DNA of 64,000 bases from Oscillospiraceae bacterium (GCA_021771635.1 JAETOQ010000004.1:1-64000); one strand, 5' to 3'; positions 33,030 through 42,519 are shown, counted from the stretch's first letter. The notes: generated by a model not told the origin, from the sequence alone. Made by a program: numbers and translations.

Positions 33030-33265
33030 TCAATCATAAATCAATTCCGCTTTCACAACTTCCTCTGCCTGTGCCTTGCAAGCGTTCATCTGCCGCACCC
33101 ATTCCATTTGGTTTCCGGCTTTCAGTTGTTCGGTTACGCCGTTTTGCTTTGCCAGCGACCGCATGATCAGCTCCATGCGGTTTTGTGCCGCTTCGTCAAT
33201 CTTAGCGCAATACTGTCTTACGTACACCCAGCTATCGCAGCGGTGTTTTTTAGCGGTATGGTTCA
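33030..33265 (-). pseudogene. tnpV: 3' fragment of tnpV (transposon-encoded protein)
   Basis: The last 65-70 codons match the conserved TnpV C-terminus: EAAQNRMELIMRSLAKQNGV, then TEQLKAGNQMEWVRQMNACK and EEVVKAELIYD. TnpV is about 110-120 aa in Tn4451/Tn916-type elements. Here the N-terminal half is missing and the frame runs back only to the stop codon of the ABC permease. The break lies a few bases from 33262, so the deletion that created the scar ended exactly behind the transporter operon. Confidence 0.72.
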
Positions 33266-34246
33266 GCGCTCCTCACGGAAATAGGCAAGGCCCAGGCTTG
33301 CGGGGGGCTGTTTGTCCTTGCTGTTGCGCATGCTGGTGAAGATCAGGACGATGACCGTTACGACATAGGGGAGGATCTTGTAGATCTGATCCGGGATAAA
33401 GGGCAGCTGCAGCCGCAGATACAGGATCATCAGGGCACCGAACAGGACCGAGCCGAAGATGGCGCTGATGGGCCGCCACAGGCAGAAAATGACCAGCGCC
33501 ACGGCCAGCCAGCCTTCGCCGGAGAGGCCCTCGTGGTTCCAGACACATCCGGCGATGGTCATGATGTAGACCATGCCGCCGATAGCGGAGATGCCGCCGC
33601 CTAGGATCGTCGCCAGATACTTGTAGCGGGTGACATTGATACCGGCGGAATCAGCGGTGGCAGGGGACTCGCCCACGGCCCGCAGATAGAGGCCGGAGCG
33701 GCTTTTGCGCAGGTAGAATCCCATCAGGACCGCGATGATGACGCCAAGGTAAACAAAGACGTTGTACTGGAACAGCAGGGGGCCCAGAACGGGGATGTTC
33801 TGCAGGGCGGCGGGCAGGGGGGAGGTCATGAAGGCGGCCTTCAGCTGGTTGCTGATGGCCACATAGCCGCCGGAGGTGGTGCGCATGTATTCGCCGATGA
33901 ACTGGCCCGCGCCGGTGCCGAAAATGGACAGGGCCAGGCCGGTGACATTCTGGTTGGCCCGGAGGGTGATGGTGATAAAGCTGTAAATCAGGGCACCGAA
34001 GGCACCGCCCAGAAACGCGCACAGAATGGCGAGCAGAACGGCCAGAAGGCCGCTGGCGTTCTGGCCCGCCAGCATCTCGTAGTAGAAAGCGCCGCCAAGG
34101 CCCAGGGCGCCGCCCATGTACATCATGCCCTCCACGCCCAGGTTCAGGTTGCCGGACTTCTCCGTCAGCACCTCGCCCACGGTGCCGAACAGCAGAGGCG
34201 TGCCGTTGAGCACGGCGTTATAGATCAATAACAGCACAGCGTTCAT
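33263..34246 (-). CDS. Nucleoside-type ABC transporter permease (second)
   Basis: A 327-aa BPD-transp-2 family permease with about nine helices, resembling NupC/YufQ. The conserved region GEVLTEKSGNLNLGVEGMMY near residue 30 marks nucleoside (BMP-type) importers; ALVIFCLWRPISAIFGSVLF is the later conserved block. It is the last gene of the bmp-ATPase-permease-permease operon, 2 bases after the first permease. A mobile-element scar begins immediately after its stop codon. Confidence 0.9.
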   Translation of the reverse strand: MNAVLLLIYNAVLNGTPLLFGTVGEVLTEKSGNLNLGVEGMMYMGGALGLGGAFYYEMLAGQNASGLLAVLLAILCAFLGGAFGALIYSFITITLRANQNVTGLALSIFGTGAGQFIGEYMRTTSGGYVAISNQLKAAFMTSPLPAALQNIPVLGPLLFQYNVFVYLGVIIAVLMGFYLRKSRSGLYLRAVGESPATADSAGINVTRYKYLATILGGGISAIGGMVYIMTIAGCVWNHEGLSGEGWLAVALVIFCLWRPISAIFGSVLFGALMILYLRLQLPFIPDQIYKILPYVVTVIVLIFTSMRNSKDKQPPASLGLAYFREER

Positions 34247-34248
34247 GA

Positions 34249-35340
34249 TCAGGCCACCTCCTTGTGCTTGCCGCGGAAGATCATTTGATAGTTGATAAAG
34301 AACTCACAGCCCAGCATGCAGAACAGGAAAATGCCGGTGATGATGTCGGAGATGGAGGCGGGGACGGCCATGCGGGTCTGGAGAGTGTCCGCGCCCTTTT
34401 CCAGCACGGCCAGCAGGCCGGAAATGCCAATCATGGCGAAGGGATTCAGCTGGGCCAGCCACGCCACGGTAATGGCGGTGAAGCCCACACCGGCGGCCAC
34501 GCCGTCATACAGCGTGCCGTTGGCACCGGAGGCCACGATAAAGCCCACGATGCCGCAGATGCCGCCGGAGAGGAACATGGTGCGCATGATGATGCGGCCC
34601 ACGTTCATGCCCGCGTAGCGGGCGGTGTTTTCGCTCTCGCCGATAACGGCGATCTCATAGCCCTGCTTGGAGTAGCGCATGTAGATGTACATCAGGACCG
34701 TCATCACCAGCACGATGATCCAGCCGCAGTGGACGCCGAAGACCTTGGGCAGTACGGCGGCGGAGTCGAACATGGGGATGATCTGAGAGCCGGGCCGTCC
34801 CTCCCAGGGGCCGCCCTGGAGCCACTTCACGATGCCGATGATGATGTAGTTCATCATCAGGGTGAACAGCGTCTCGTTGGTGTTCCATTTTGCCTTGAAA
34901 AAGGCGGGGATCAGGGCCCATAAGCCGCCGGCAATGGCGCCGGACACGCACATGACCGTCAGGAGGAGCAGCGGGGGCATCTTATCGTACCAGAAGAGGG
35001 CAAAGTAGCTGGCGGCCAGGGCACCGGCGGTGATCTGGCCCTCTGCGCCGATGTTCCAGAACCGCATTTTGAAGCAGGGGGCGATGGCAAGAGCGGTGCC
35101 CAGCAGGGGGATGGCCAGCTTCACGGTCTGGCGGATGGCGGTATTCTTGCCAAGAGAGCCGGAGATGATGGTGCCGTAGGCGGCGATGGGGTTGTTCCCC
35201 ATCAGCAGGAAGATCAATCCGCCCAATAGAATGGCCGCCAGGAAGGAACTGCCGCGGATGCACCAGACTTTCCAGGGCTCCATGGAGTCCCGCTTTGCCA
35301 GTCGGATCAGAGGTGTTTTCTGTTCATTCATGGATCGCAT
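34249..35340 (-). CDS. Nucleoside-type ABC transporter permease (first)
   Basis: A 363-aa BPD-transp-2 permease (NupB/YufP-like) with about nine to ten helices after a basic cytoplasmic start. The segment FKMRFWNIGAEGQITAGALA is the typical permease contact motif of this family, and SGGICGIVGFIVASGANGTL follows later. It overlaps the ATPase gene by 17 bases and is followed at once by the second permease. The two should form the heterodimeric channel for nucleosides or purine-like compounds. Confidence 0.9.
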   Translation of the reverse strand: MRSMNEQKTPLIRLAKRDSMEPWKVWCIRGSSFLAAILLGGLIFLLMGNNPIAAYGTIISGSLGKNTAIRQTVKLAIPLLGTALAIAPCFKMRFWNIGAEGQITAGALAASYFALFWYDKMPPLLLLTVMCVSGAIAGGLWALIPAFFKAKWNTNETLFTLMMNYIIIGIVKWLQGGPWEGRPGSQIIPMFDSAAVLPKVFGVHCGWIIVLVMTVLMYIYMRYSKQGYEIAVIGESENTARYAGMNVGRIIMRTMFLSGGICGIVGFIVASGANGTLYDGVAAGVGFTAITVAWLAQLNPFAMIGISGLLAVLEKGADTLQTRMAVPASISDIITGIFLFCMLGCEFFINYQMIFRGKHKEVA

Positions 35341-36877
35341 CCTCCTTTCCGCCGCCTACCCGGGTCATGAGCAGGCCGACTTCTTCCTTGGTAACGGAGC
35401 GGGCATCCACAACACCGCTGACCTGGCCGCCGCACAGGACCAGGATGCGGTCGCACAGCTCCAGCAGGACATCCAGGTCCTCACCGACGTAGATGACGGC
35501 GACGCCCTTCATCTTCTGCTCGGTCATCAGGTTGTAGATGGTGTAAGATGTATTGATGTCCAGGCCCCGGACGGCATAGGCACTCATGAGGACGGTGGGG
35601 GAGGAGGCGATCTCCCGGCCCACCAGGACTTTCTGCACATTGCCGCCGGACAGCCGCCGGACGGGGAACTCCACGCTGGGGGTAACGACCTCCAGACGCT
35701 CCTTGACCTCCAGAGCCAGGGCGTTGGGGTCCTTCCGGTTGACGAAAACGCCCTTGCCCTTGCGCCAGGAGCGGAGCATCATATTGCCGGTCATGCCCAT
35801 GCCGCCCACCAATCCCATGCCGAGACGGTCCTCGGGGACAAAGGCCATGGCGACGCCGGCCTTTTTGATCTCCATGGGCGGTTTGCCCACCAGATTTACC
35901 GGCGGCTTACCATCGGGAGAGTAGAGGATGGAGCCCTCCGCGACGGGGTACAGGCCGGCGATGGCCTCCAGCAGCTCCCGCTGGCCGGAACCCGCGATGC
36001 CGGCGATGCCCAGGATCTCTCCGCCCATGGCGGTAAAGGAAACGCCGTCCAGCTTTTTCACGCCCTCCGCGTCCAGGCAGGTGAGGCCCTGGACCTCCAG
36101 CCGTGGAGTGGGATCCACCGGCAGAGGGCGGTCGATGTTCAAGGTGACGCTGTGGCCCACCATCATGTCCGTCAGGGCCTGGGGCGAGGTCTCGCTGGTC
36201 TTCACCGTGCCGATGTACTTGCCCTTCCGCAGGACAGCCACCTTGTCGGACAGGGCCATGACCTCGTGGAGCTTGTGGGTGATGATGACGATGGCCTTCC
36301 CGTCCTCCCGCATGGTGCGCAGGATGCGGAACAGCCGGTCCGTCTCCTGGGGCGTCAGAACGGCGGTGGGTTCATCCAGGATCAGGATGTCCGCGCCCCG
36401 GTAGAGGACCTTGACGATCTCCACGGTCTGCTTTTCCGACACGGACATGTCATAGACCTTTTTGTTGGGGTCGATGCCGAAGCCGTACCGGTCGCTGATC
36501 TCCCGCACCTTGGCGGCAATGGCCTTTCGATCCAGCCTGCCGCTGCCCGGGAGGCCCAGCGCGATGTTTTCCGCGGCGGTGAACACATTCACCAGCTTGA
36601 AATGCTGGTGGATCATGCCGATGCCGTGGTCAAAGGCGTCCTTGGGGGAGCGGATGGAAACAGGCTTGCCGCCCACCAGGATTTCGCCTTCGTCCGGAAA
36701 ATAGATGCCGGAGAGCATGTTCATGAGGGTGGTCTTGCCGCTGCCGTTCTCACCGAGAAGGGAGAGAATCTCGCCGCGGTCCAAAGTCAGGTCGATGCTG
36801 TCATTGGCCACCACCTTGCCGAATCGCTTGGTGATGTGGCGAAGCTCAATGGCGTGAACAGATTCCACGGTCGTCAT
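35324..36877 (-). CDS. Nucleoside-type ABC transporter ATP-binding protein
   Basis: A 517-aa protein with two ABC domains (NupA/YufO-like). The first has a full Walker A (LLGENGSGKTTLMN) and Walker B (ILILDEPTA) but a weak signature (MSVSEKQTVEI). The second has a degenerate Walker A (GIAGSGQRELLEA) and a good signature (RRLSGGNVQKVLVGREI). This asymmetry is normal for the sugar/nucleoside tandem ATPases. It energises uptake by the two permeases. It lies behind the binding-protein gene, separated by an attenuating hairpin. Confidence 0.92.
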   Translation of the reverse strand: MTTVESVHAIELRHITKRFGKVVANDSIDLTLDRGEILSLLGENGSGKTTLMNMLSGIYFPDEGEILVGGKPVSIRSPKDAFDHGIGMIHQHFKLVNVFTAAENIALGLPGSGRLDRKAIAAKVREISDRYGFGIDPNKKVYDMSVSEKQTVEIVKVLYRGADILILDEPTAVLTPQETDRLFRILRTMREDGKAIVIITHKLHEVMALSDKVAVLRKGKYIGTVKTSETSPQALTDMMVGHSVTLNIDRPLPVDPTPRLEVQGLTCLDAEGVKKLDGVSFTAMGGEILGIAGIAGSGQRELLEAIAGLYPVAEGSILYSPDGKPPVNLVGKPPMEIKKAGVAMAFVPEDRLGMGLVGGMGMTGNMMLRSWRKGKGVFVNRKDPNALALEVKERLEVVTPSVEFPVRRLSGGNVQKVLVGREIASSPTVLMSAYAVRGLDINTSYTIYNLMTEQKMKGVAVIYVGEDLDVLLELCDRILVLCGGQVSGVVDARSVTKEEVGLLMTRVGGGKEDAIHE

Positions 36878-36949
36878 CCTTTCTTTTTAAAGTTGCGTGG
36901 CCGGGCATTCCGTGGAGGCATGACAAAAAGAGCGGAATGTTCCGATAGG

Positions 36950-36979
36950 AAAAGGGGGGCTGCGAGGTCGCAGCCCCCC
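36950..36979 (-). terminator. Intra-operon terminator/attenuator after the binding protein
   Basis: On the minus strand GGGGGGCTGCG pairs with CGCAGCCCCCC and runs into CCTTTTCC. Lying between the binding protein and the ATPase genes, it would let the lipoprotein be made in excess over the membrane complex. Confidence 0.8.
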
Positions 36980-36994
36980 AGTTTGGGAACGAGA

Positions 36995-38248
36995 TCAGAA
37001 TGCGGAGTTCAGCCACTCGATGCCGTCGATCTGCAGGGCGAAGTAAGGAGCGGACTGGAAGTAGGACTCGTGGAAAGCGCCGTCGAACACGGCTTCCTCG
37101 GCGTCAGGGGTGAAGTCACCATCGGTATCCAGCGCGAAGGCGTTGGTCAGAGTCTCACCGCCGATGGTGAAGGTGGAGGTGTCGAACACCTGGAGAGAGC
37201 CGTCGGCCAGAGCGGCCTCCACCTCGGCCAGCTTTTCCGCCGTGCCGGGAGCGGCGATGTCTTCGTTCAGGTCGGTCAGGACCACGGCACCCATGTCCAT
37301 GCCATGGCACCAATCCTGGTCGAACGCCTCACCGTTGGCGACAGCCTCAATGGCATACTCGAAGTAGTAGGACCAGTCGATGCGGGTGGAGACCAGGGAG
37401 GCCTCGGGAGCAACGGAGATCATGTCGTTGTTGTAGCCGGTGTGGAACACGCCCCTGGACTGGGCGGTGGTGGCGGGAGAGGTGTTGTCGGAGTGCTGGG
37501 AGATCATGACGCAGCCCAGATCGGCCAGAGCCGCGGCGGCGTTGCCCTCTTCAGTGGCGTCAGACCAGGAGCCGACGAACTGGACCTTCATGGTGGCGCT
37601 GGGGCAGACGCTCTTGGCACCCAGGTAGTAAGCGGTGAAGCCGGAGATGACCTCCGCGAAGGAGTAGGCGCCCACATAGCCGATGACGGCCTGATCGGCG
37701 GTGATGTCGCCGTTGTCGATCATCTCCTGCATCTTCATGCCAGCCACGATACCGGCCAGGTAGCGGCCTTCATAGATGTTGGCGAAGGCGTTGTGGGTGT
37801 TGTCCTTGCCGTCGTTCCAGGAGCCCTGGTTGGTGCAGGCGATGAACTGGACGTCGGGATAGTCGTCCACGACCTTCAGCATGAAGGGCTCAAAGCCATA
37901 GGAGTTGTTGATGATCAGCTGGCAGCCCTCTTCGGCCAGCTCAATGTTGGCGTCCTCGCAGGTGGAATCCTCGCCAATGTTGTACTTGACGACCCACTCC
38001 ACGTTGATGCCCTTGGCGGCCAGCGCCGTGGTGGCAGCTTCCTTGCCGCGGATGAAGTTGTAAGTATAGCCCTGGTCGTTTTCGTCGCCGATGCAGATCA
38101 GGCCGACCTTGACGGTCTTGGCGGCGGGCTCCTCAGTTTCGGTGGGTTCACCGGTGGTGTCAGGGGTGTCGCTCCCCTTGTCACCGCCGCAGGCGGCCAG
38201 GCTCAAGACCATGACCAAAGAGAGAAGCAGTGCAAGAAACTTCTTCAT
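36995..38248 (-). CDS. BMP family substrate-binding lipoprotein
   Basis: A 417-aa extracytoplasmic lipoprotein. The signal peptide ends in a lipobox (LSLAAC), with Cys at about residue 20 lipidated by Lgt, followed by a Thr/Glu-rich linker. The PnrA/Med fold then starts at VKVGLICIGDENDQGYTYNF, with a nucleoside-pocket-like SYGFEPFMLKVVDDYPDV and later EGRYLAGIVAGM. BMP proteins bind nucleosides (guanosine, inosine, adenosine) or related purines. It heads the ABC operon and follows arcC on the same strand, supporting a role in feeding the ygeY-ygeW-arcC pathway. Confidence 0.92.
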   Translation of the reverse strand: MKKFLALLLSLVMVLSLAACGGDKGSDTPDTTGEPTETEEPAAKTVKVGLICIGDENDQGYTYNFIRGKEAATTALAAKGINVEWVVKYNIGEDSTCEDANIELAEEGCQLIINNSYGFEPFMLKVVDDYPDVQFIACTNQGSWNDGKDNTHNAFANIYEGRYLAGIVAGMKMQEMIDNGDITADQAVIGYVGAYSFAEVISGFTAYYLGAKSVCPSATMKVQFVGSWSDATEEGNAAAALADLGCVMISQHSDNTSPATTAQSRGVFHTGYNNDMISVAPEASLVSTRIDWSYYFEYAIEAVANGEAFDQDWCHGMDMGAVVLTDLNEDIAAPGTAEKLAEVEAALADGSLQVFDTSTFTIGGETLTNAFALDTDGDFTPDAEEAVFDGAFHESYFQSAPYFALQIDGIEWLNSAF

Positions 38249-38308
38249 TTTAAATTTCCTCCTTCAAAATAATGACGAAAAAAGTGTGAAAAGACCTTCT
38301 CTACTGTT

Positions 38309-38337
38309 ATCATACAGGGTTACCTCTGGAAATTCAA
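38309..38337 (-). promoter_or_regulatory. Promoter of the BMP/ABC operon
   Basis: On the minus strand, TTGAAT (38337-38332), a 17-base spacer and TATGAT (38314-38309), about 60 bases before the ATG at 38248. Confidence 0.75.
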
Positions 38338-38424
38338 CTGAATTTTTACAAAGCGGAGGAAATCGAGAGAAAAAATTTACTATTTGATCAGGAAAACTTT
38401 TATCAAAACCCACAAATCAAAGAC

Positions 38425-38453
38425 AAACAGGAGAGCTTTTTGCTCTCCTGTTT
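38425..38453 (-). terminator. Terminator of ygeY-ygeW-arcC
   Basis: AAACAGGAGAGC pairs with GCTCTCCTGTTT with a 5-base loop, 40 bases after the arcC stop. Confidence 0.85.
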
Positions 38454-38492
38454 GAAAATGCGCGGATGGATCTTTTGAAGGGAAACGGGGCC

Positions 38493-39425
38493 TCACAGGG
38501 AGACGGCGGTCCCGGTCCTGCCCGCGATGCCGTCTTTCGCCTTTTCCAGCAGGGTGATCAGCGCCGTGCGTCCGGACTTGGACTCGGCGAATTTCACCGC
38601 CGCCTGGACCTTAGGCAGCATGGAGCCGGGGGCGAACTGATCCTCTCCGATGTAGCGCTGGGCTTCTTCGGGAGTCAGATGGTCCAGCCACCGCTGATCG
38701 GGCTTGCCGAAGTTGACAGCTACCTTCTCCACAGCGGTGAGGATGACCAGGGAGTCGGCGTTCAGTTCCTCCGCCAGCAGCTCCGCGGCAAAGTCCTTGT
38801 CGATAACGGCGCCGGCGCCCCGGAGGTGGTGCCCCTCCTGAATGACGGGTATGCCGCCTCCGCCGCAGGCCACCACGACCTGTCCGGCCGCCAGCAGCGC
38901 CCGGATGGTCTCAATCTCAATGATGGACTTGGGCAGAGGGGAGGCCACACACCGCCGCCAGCCCCGGCCCGCGTCCTCCATGACGGCGTGGCCCTGGAGA
39001 CGGAGGGCCTCCGCCTCCTCCTGGGTCATAAAGCTGCCGATAGGCTTGGTGGGATGCTGGAAGGCGGGATCCTGGGGATCCACCTCCACCTGCGTCAGGA
39101 TGGTGGAGACGGATCTCTCCATCTCCCGGTCCAGCAGCTCTTCCCGGATGGAATTCTGCAGGTCATAGCCGATATAGCCCTCGCTCATGGCGGTGCAGAC
39201 GGACATGGGGGCTATGGGGTGAGAGGGGTCCTCCCGGGAGAGGGAGGTCATGGCGACATTGATCATGCCCACCTGGGGGCCGTTGCCGTGGACGATCACC
39301 ACCTCGTGGCCCTCCTGGATCAGGTCCACAATGGCTTTGGCCGTGTGCTTCACAGCGGCCATCTGCTCCGGCAGGTTTTTGCCCAGGGCATTGCCGCCCA
39401 GGGCGATGACGATACGTTTACCCAT
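38493..39425 (-). CDS. arcC: Carbamate kinase
   Basis: A 310-aa amino-acid-kinase-fold enzyme that converts carbamoyl phosphate and ADP to ATP, CO2 and ammonia. MGKRIVIALGGNAL is the phosphate-binding start; VVIVHGNGPQVGMI, VVVACGGGGIPVI and DKDFAAELLAEEL are the other family blocks. The start at 39425 is chosen by homology and spacing; 26 extra codons upstream are unsupported. It lies about 100 bases after ygeW, and no arginine deiminase or ornithine carbamoyltransferase is present. Its carbamoyl phosphate most likely comes from YgeW, giving substrate-level ATP. Confidence 0.95.
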   Translation of the reverse strand: MGKRIVIALGGNALGKNLPEQMAAVKHTAKAIVDLIQEGHEVVIVHGNGPQVGMINVAMTSLSREDPSHPIAPMSVCTAMSEGYIGYDLQNSIREELLDREMERSVSTILTQVEVDPQDPAFQHPTKPIGSFMTQEEAEALRLQGHAVMEDAGRGWRRCVASPLPKSIIEIETIRALLAAGQVVVACGGGGIPVIQEGHHLRGAGAVIDKDFAAELLAEELNADSLVILTAVEKVAVNFGKPDQRWLDHLTPEEAQRYIGEDQFAPGSMLPKVQAAVKFAESKSGRTALITLLEKAKDGIAGRTGTAVSL

Positions 39426-39528
39426 GATGATACCTCGTTCAATTTGATAGGGTACGATATAAAGCGGCGATGGTCCGGACAGGGGGTATTCCGTCCAGAT
39501 CATTGCGTGTTTCGGGACGGGTAAGCGA

Positions 39529-40719
39529 TTAGAAGTTCTTGCGCTTTCCGCCCTGGTCCAGCGCCATCAGCGCGGCCACGGGGTCCTTCACTTTGGACAT
39601 CATGATCATGGCGGCGATGATATAGGGCTTGTAGCTGGCCTCCTTGTACAGGGGCACCAGATACCGGTCGAAGACGGAGTTGTCCACCTCGCCCTCGGGG
39701 CAGCTCAAGCCGGTGATGTCGGCGGGCAGGCAGTGCAGATACAGGGCCTTGCCGTCCTTCGTCCGCTTCATCATCTCCTCGGAGCAGGTCCAGTCCTTGT
39801 GCTGGGCGTTCTGAGCCAGCAGCTGCTTTTCCAGGGCGTCGATACCGGCCTGGTCACCGGCCTGATAGAGCTTGGTGCGCTGCTCCATGGCGGCGAAGGG
39901 TGCCCAGGACTTGGGATAGACGATGTCAGCGTCCTGGAAGGCCTCTTCCATGGTGGCGACCTTGCGGTAAGAACCGCCGGTGGCGGCGGCGTTCTTCCGG
40001 GCGATCTCCTCCACCTCGGGCATCACGTCATAGCCCTCGGGATGGGCCAGGACCACATCCATGCCGAAACGGGTCATCAAGCCGATGACGCCCTGGGGCA
40101 CGGACAGGGGCTTGCCGTAGCTGGGGGAGTAGGCCCAGGTCATGGCGATCTTCTTGCCCTTGAGGTTCTCCACACCGCCGAACTGGTGGATGATGTGCAG
40201 CATATCGGCCATGCACTGGGTGGGATGGTCCACGTCGCACTGGAGATTCACCAGGGTGGGCTGCTGCTCCAGAATGCCGTCCCGGTAGCCCTCCTTCACG
40301 GCGTCCATGAAGGTCTTTTGATACTTGTGGCCCTCGCCGATGAACATGTCGTCCCGGATGCCGATGACATCGGCCATGAAGGAGACCATGTTGGCGGTCT
40401 CACGGACGGTCTCGCCGTGGGCGATCTGGCTCTTCTTCTCGTCCAGGTCCTGGACGGTGAGCCCTAACAGATTGCAGGCGGAGGCAAAGGAGAAGCGGGT
40501 GCGGGTGGAGTTGTCCCGGAAGATGGAGATGCCAAGGCCGGAGTCGAAGATGCGGGTGGACTTGTTGCGCTCCCGCAGGTCCCGCAGGGCGTCGGCCACG
40601 GTGAAGATGGCGTCCAGCTCCTCATCGGTCTTGTCCCAGGTCCAGTAGAAGTCGGACTTATACATATTGTTGATGTGCAGCTTTTCCAGGTGCTGCGCCA
40701 GTTCGATGGTCTTAGACAT
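39529..40719 (-). CDS. ygeW: Knotted carbamoyltransferase YgeW
   Basis: A 396-aa transcarbamylase. The carbamoyl-phosphate loop is in DNSTRTRFSFASA, HPTQCMADML is the second conserved site, and LHCLPADITGLSCPEG near the C-terminus belongs to the knotted, non-ornithine subgroup named after E. coli YgeW. E. coli ygeW lies in a purine-catabolism region with ygeX and ygeY. The exact substrate is unsettled; an N-carbamoyl (ureido) amino acid derived from purine breakdown is the usual proposal. Here it lies between ygeY and arcC, ideal for phosphorolysis of a ureido compound to carbamoyl phosphate. AAGGAGAATG precedes the ATG. Confidence 0.93.
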   Translation of the reverse strand: MSKTIELAQHLEKLHINNMYKSDFYWTWDKTDEELDAIFTVADALRDLRERNKSTRIFDSGLGISIFRDNSTRTRFSFASACNLLGLTVQDLDEKKSQIAHGETVRETANMVSFMADVIGIRDDMFIGEGHKYQKTFMDAVKEGYRDGILEQQPTLVNLQCDVDHPTQCMADMLHIIHQFGGVENLKGKKIAMTWAYSPSYGKPLSVPQGVIGLMTRFGMDVVLAHPEGYDVMPEVEEIARKNAAATGGSYRKVATMEEAFQDADIVYPKSWAPFAAMEQRTKLYQAGDQAGIDALEKQLLAQNAQHKDWTCSEEMMKRTKDGKALYLHCLPADITGLSCPEGEVDNSVFDRYLVPLYKEASYKPYIIAAMIMMSKVKDPVAALMALDQGGKRKNF

Positions 40720-40802
40720 AGTTCATTCTCCTTACGATTTACTTTGATCGTGAGCGATTGTCTCACAGAGTTTGCGGCGTGTACGGCGACAAAAATTCTT
40801 TT

Positions 40803-40880
40803 CGGCTTTCGCAGTGTGCGAGCGCAGCGAGTGCGCGGAGAAAGCCGTATCTCCCTCGCCAAAATGATTGCATTTTGGCG
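40803..40880 (-). other. Intercistronic hairpins between ygeY and ygeW
   Basis: CGCCAAAATG pairs perfectly with CATTTTGGCG at 40857-40880. A larger imperfect hairpin CGGCTTT/AAAGCCG spans 40803-40847. Neither has a T-tract on the transcribed (minus) strand, so they look like mRNA-stabilising or processing structures rather than terminators. Confidence 0.5.
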
Positions 40881-40886
40881 AAGAAA

Positions 40887-42299
40887 TTATTTGATCTCGT
40901 TGTCCGTCAGGCTCTGGCGGAATTCCGTCACGTCATCCGTCTTGTTCTCCGGCTTATACAGGGGAATGGCGGCGGCATACAGGGCGGCGCAGGTCACCAG
41001 ATCCTGCTTCCAGGTGATCTCGTTGGGGGCGTGGGCCTGAGACTCGGCGCCGGGGCCGAAGCCCACGCAGGGGATGCCGTACCGGCCCTGAATGGACACG
41101 CAGTTGGTGGAGAAGGTCCACTTGTCGGTCAGGGGGCGGCCGTCCCGCAGGTGCATGGCGTCGAACTTGGGCTCCGCGTCGGCGTGGCCGATACGTTTGT
41201 CGCCCCACAGAGCATGGTGGGCGTCGATGAGCGCCTGGACATGGGCGGCGCTCTCCTTGTTGATCCAGGTGGGGAAGAAGCACTCGGTCTCATAGACCTC
41301 GCCGGTCCAGGAGGGCCGGTCATACATGTACATGCTGACCTGCACGTCATCGCCGTACTTCTTCACGCTGGGCAGCTGCCGGATCTCCTCCAGGCAGGAG
41401 TCCCAGGTCTCACCAGCGGTCATGCGGCGGTCAATGGAGATGGAGCAGCTGTCCGCCACGGCGCAGCGGGAGGGGGAGGTATAGAAGATCTGAGAGGTGG
41501 TGCAGGTGCCCCGGCCCAGGAACTGGGCGTCCTCATAGTGCTGGGGATTGAATGCGGGGTTGAGCATCTTCACCAGGCCCTTGACGGTGTTGGAGGGGCC
41601 ATCGCCGTTTTCGTTCAGAGCACGGACATCCTGGAGAATGTCGGCCATCTTATAGATGGCGTTGTCACCGCGATGGGGGGCGGAGCCGTGGCAGCTGATG
41701 CCCTTCACATCCACCCGGATCTCCATGCGGCCCCGGTGGCCTCGGTAGATGCCGCCGTCGGTGGGCTCGGTGGAGATGACGAAGTCGATCTTGCTGCGGG
41801 CGTCCTCGGGACCGTTGAAGTACTTGTTGACGATGTACTGCCAGCACATGCCGTCACAGTCCTCCTCCTGGACGGAGCCCACCACCATGATCTTATAGCC
41901 GGCGGGGATCAGGCCCAGGTCCTTCATGATCTTGGCGCCGTACACGGCGGAGGCCATGCCGCCCTCCTGGTCGGAGCCGCCCCGGCCGAAGATGATGTCG
42001 TCCGTCTCATAACCCTGGTAGGGGTCGGCTTCCCAGTTGCTGGTGTTGCCGATGCCCACGGTGTCGATGTGGGAGTCGATGGCGATGATCTTCTCGCCCT
42101 CGCCCATCCAGCCGATGACGTTGCCCAGGCCGTCGATCTCCACCTTGTCAAAGCCCAGCTTTTCCATCTCGGCCTTGATGCACATCACGACATCCTTTTC
42201 CTCACAGCTCTCGCTGGGATGGGAGATCATATCCCGCAGGAACCGGGACATGTCGGCCTGATAGCCTCTTGCCGCAGCCTTGATCGCTTCAAAATCCAT
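40887..42299 (-). CDS. ygeY: YgeY family M20 metallohydrolase
   Basis: A 470-aa M20 deacetylase/amidohydrolase. Metal ligands are visible in [10 protein letters not shown] (His, Asp), [12 protein letters not shown] (Asp), [12 protein letters not shown] (catalytic Glu and ligand Glu), [16 protein letters not shown] (dimer-domain boundary) and the terminal [11 protein letters not shown] (His). In E. coli ygeY accompanies ygeW and ygeX in anaerobic purine breakdown. The most likely reaction is hydrolysis of an amide intermediate. Start 42299 ([10 protein letters not shown]) has GGAGGG seven bases upstream; the ATG at 42314 does not. It is the first gene of ygeY-ygeW-arcC and is divergent from its probable regulator. 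Confidence 0.92.
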   Translation of the reverse strand: MDFEAIKAAARGYQADMSRFLRDMISHPSESCEEKDVVMCIKAEMEKLGFDKVEIDGLGNVIGWMGEGEKIIAIDSHIDTVGIGNTSNWEADPYQGYETDDIIFGRGGSDQEGGMASAVYGAKIMKDLGLIPAGYKIMVVGSVQEEDCDGMCWQYIVNKYFNGPEDARSKIDFVISTEPTDGGIYRGHRGRMEIRVDVKGISCHGSAPHRGDNAIYKMADILQDVRALNENGDGPSNTVKGLVKMLNPAFNPQHYEDAQFLGRGTCTTSQIFYTSPSRCAVADSCSISIDRRMTAGETWDSCLEEIRQLPSVKKYGDDVQVSMYMYDRPSWTGEVYETECFFPTWINKESAAHVQALIDAHHALWGDKRIGHADAEPKFDAMHLRDGRPLTDKWTFSTNCVSIQGRYGIPCVGFGPGAESQAHAPNEITWKQDLVTCAALYAAAIPLYKPENKTDDVTEFRQSLTDNEIK

Positions 42300-42436
42300 A
42301 TCGATACCCTCCATAAAAATATTGTAAGCAACCCATTTGTCTGTTGGTCCGCTCTGGTTCTACCCCTATCATAGCACAAGAAAACAACTTGTCAAACAAA
42401 ATTTTTGAAAACCAAAAAAATTTTTTGAAAAAGTGA

Positions 42437-42511
42437 TTGATTTTTGCGGAATTTGTGATATGATAAGTATGGTAAAAAAGAATGTTTTCTTAAAACGGTG
42501 AAAAAGGGAGG
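42437..42511 (+). promoter_or_regulatory. Promoter and ribosome site of the YheO-like regulator
   Basis: TTGATT (42437-42442), 16 bases, TATGAT (42459-42464), then GGGAGG (42506-42511), which is 8 bases before an ATA codon that begins the conserved reading frame. Confidence 0.7.
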
Positions 42512-42519
42512 AAAACACC

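Larger units (their letters stand above)
32400..33265. mobile_element. Decayed integrative/mobilisable element scar
   Basis: An AT-richer island between the PAP2 gene and the nucleoside transporter. Its left part has a strong hairpin (AATCCTCCG/CGGAGGATT, about 32424-32458) and a GC-rich mobilisation-type stretch around 32500-32600 (GCAAGTCCACAAGGGATAGC and GCGCAAGGGGGTGTAGCCAC) of a style I associate with Tn916/Tn1549-like elements. Its right part holds a 52-aa membrane peptide and the 3' part of tnpV. No integrase or relaxase remains. The element identity is inferred from these fragments. Confidence 0.55.

Noticed and set aside
35186-38272. Long antisense open frame (over 1000 codons) across the ABC operon and BMP gene
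   Set aside because: It is the mirror of GC-rich coding sequence on the minus strand; it has no ribosome site, its composition is Gly/His/Asp-rich nonsense, and the minus-strand genes are unambiguous family members.
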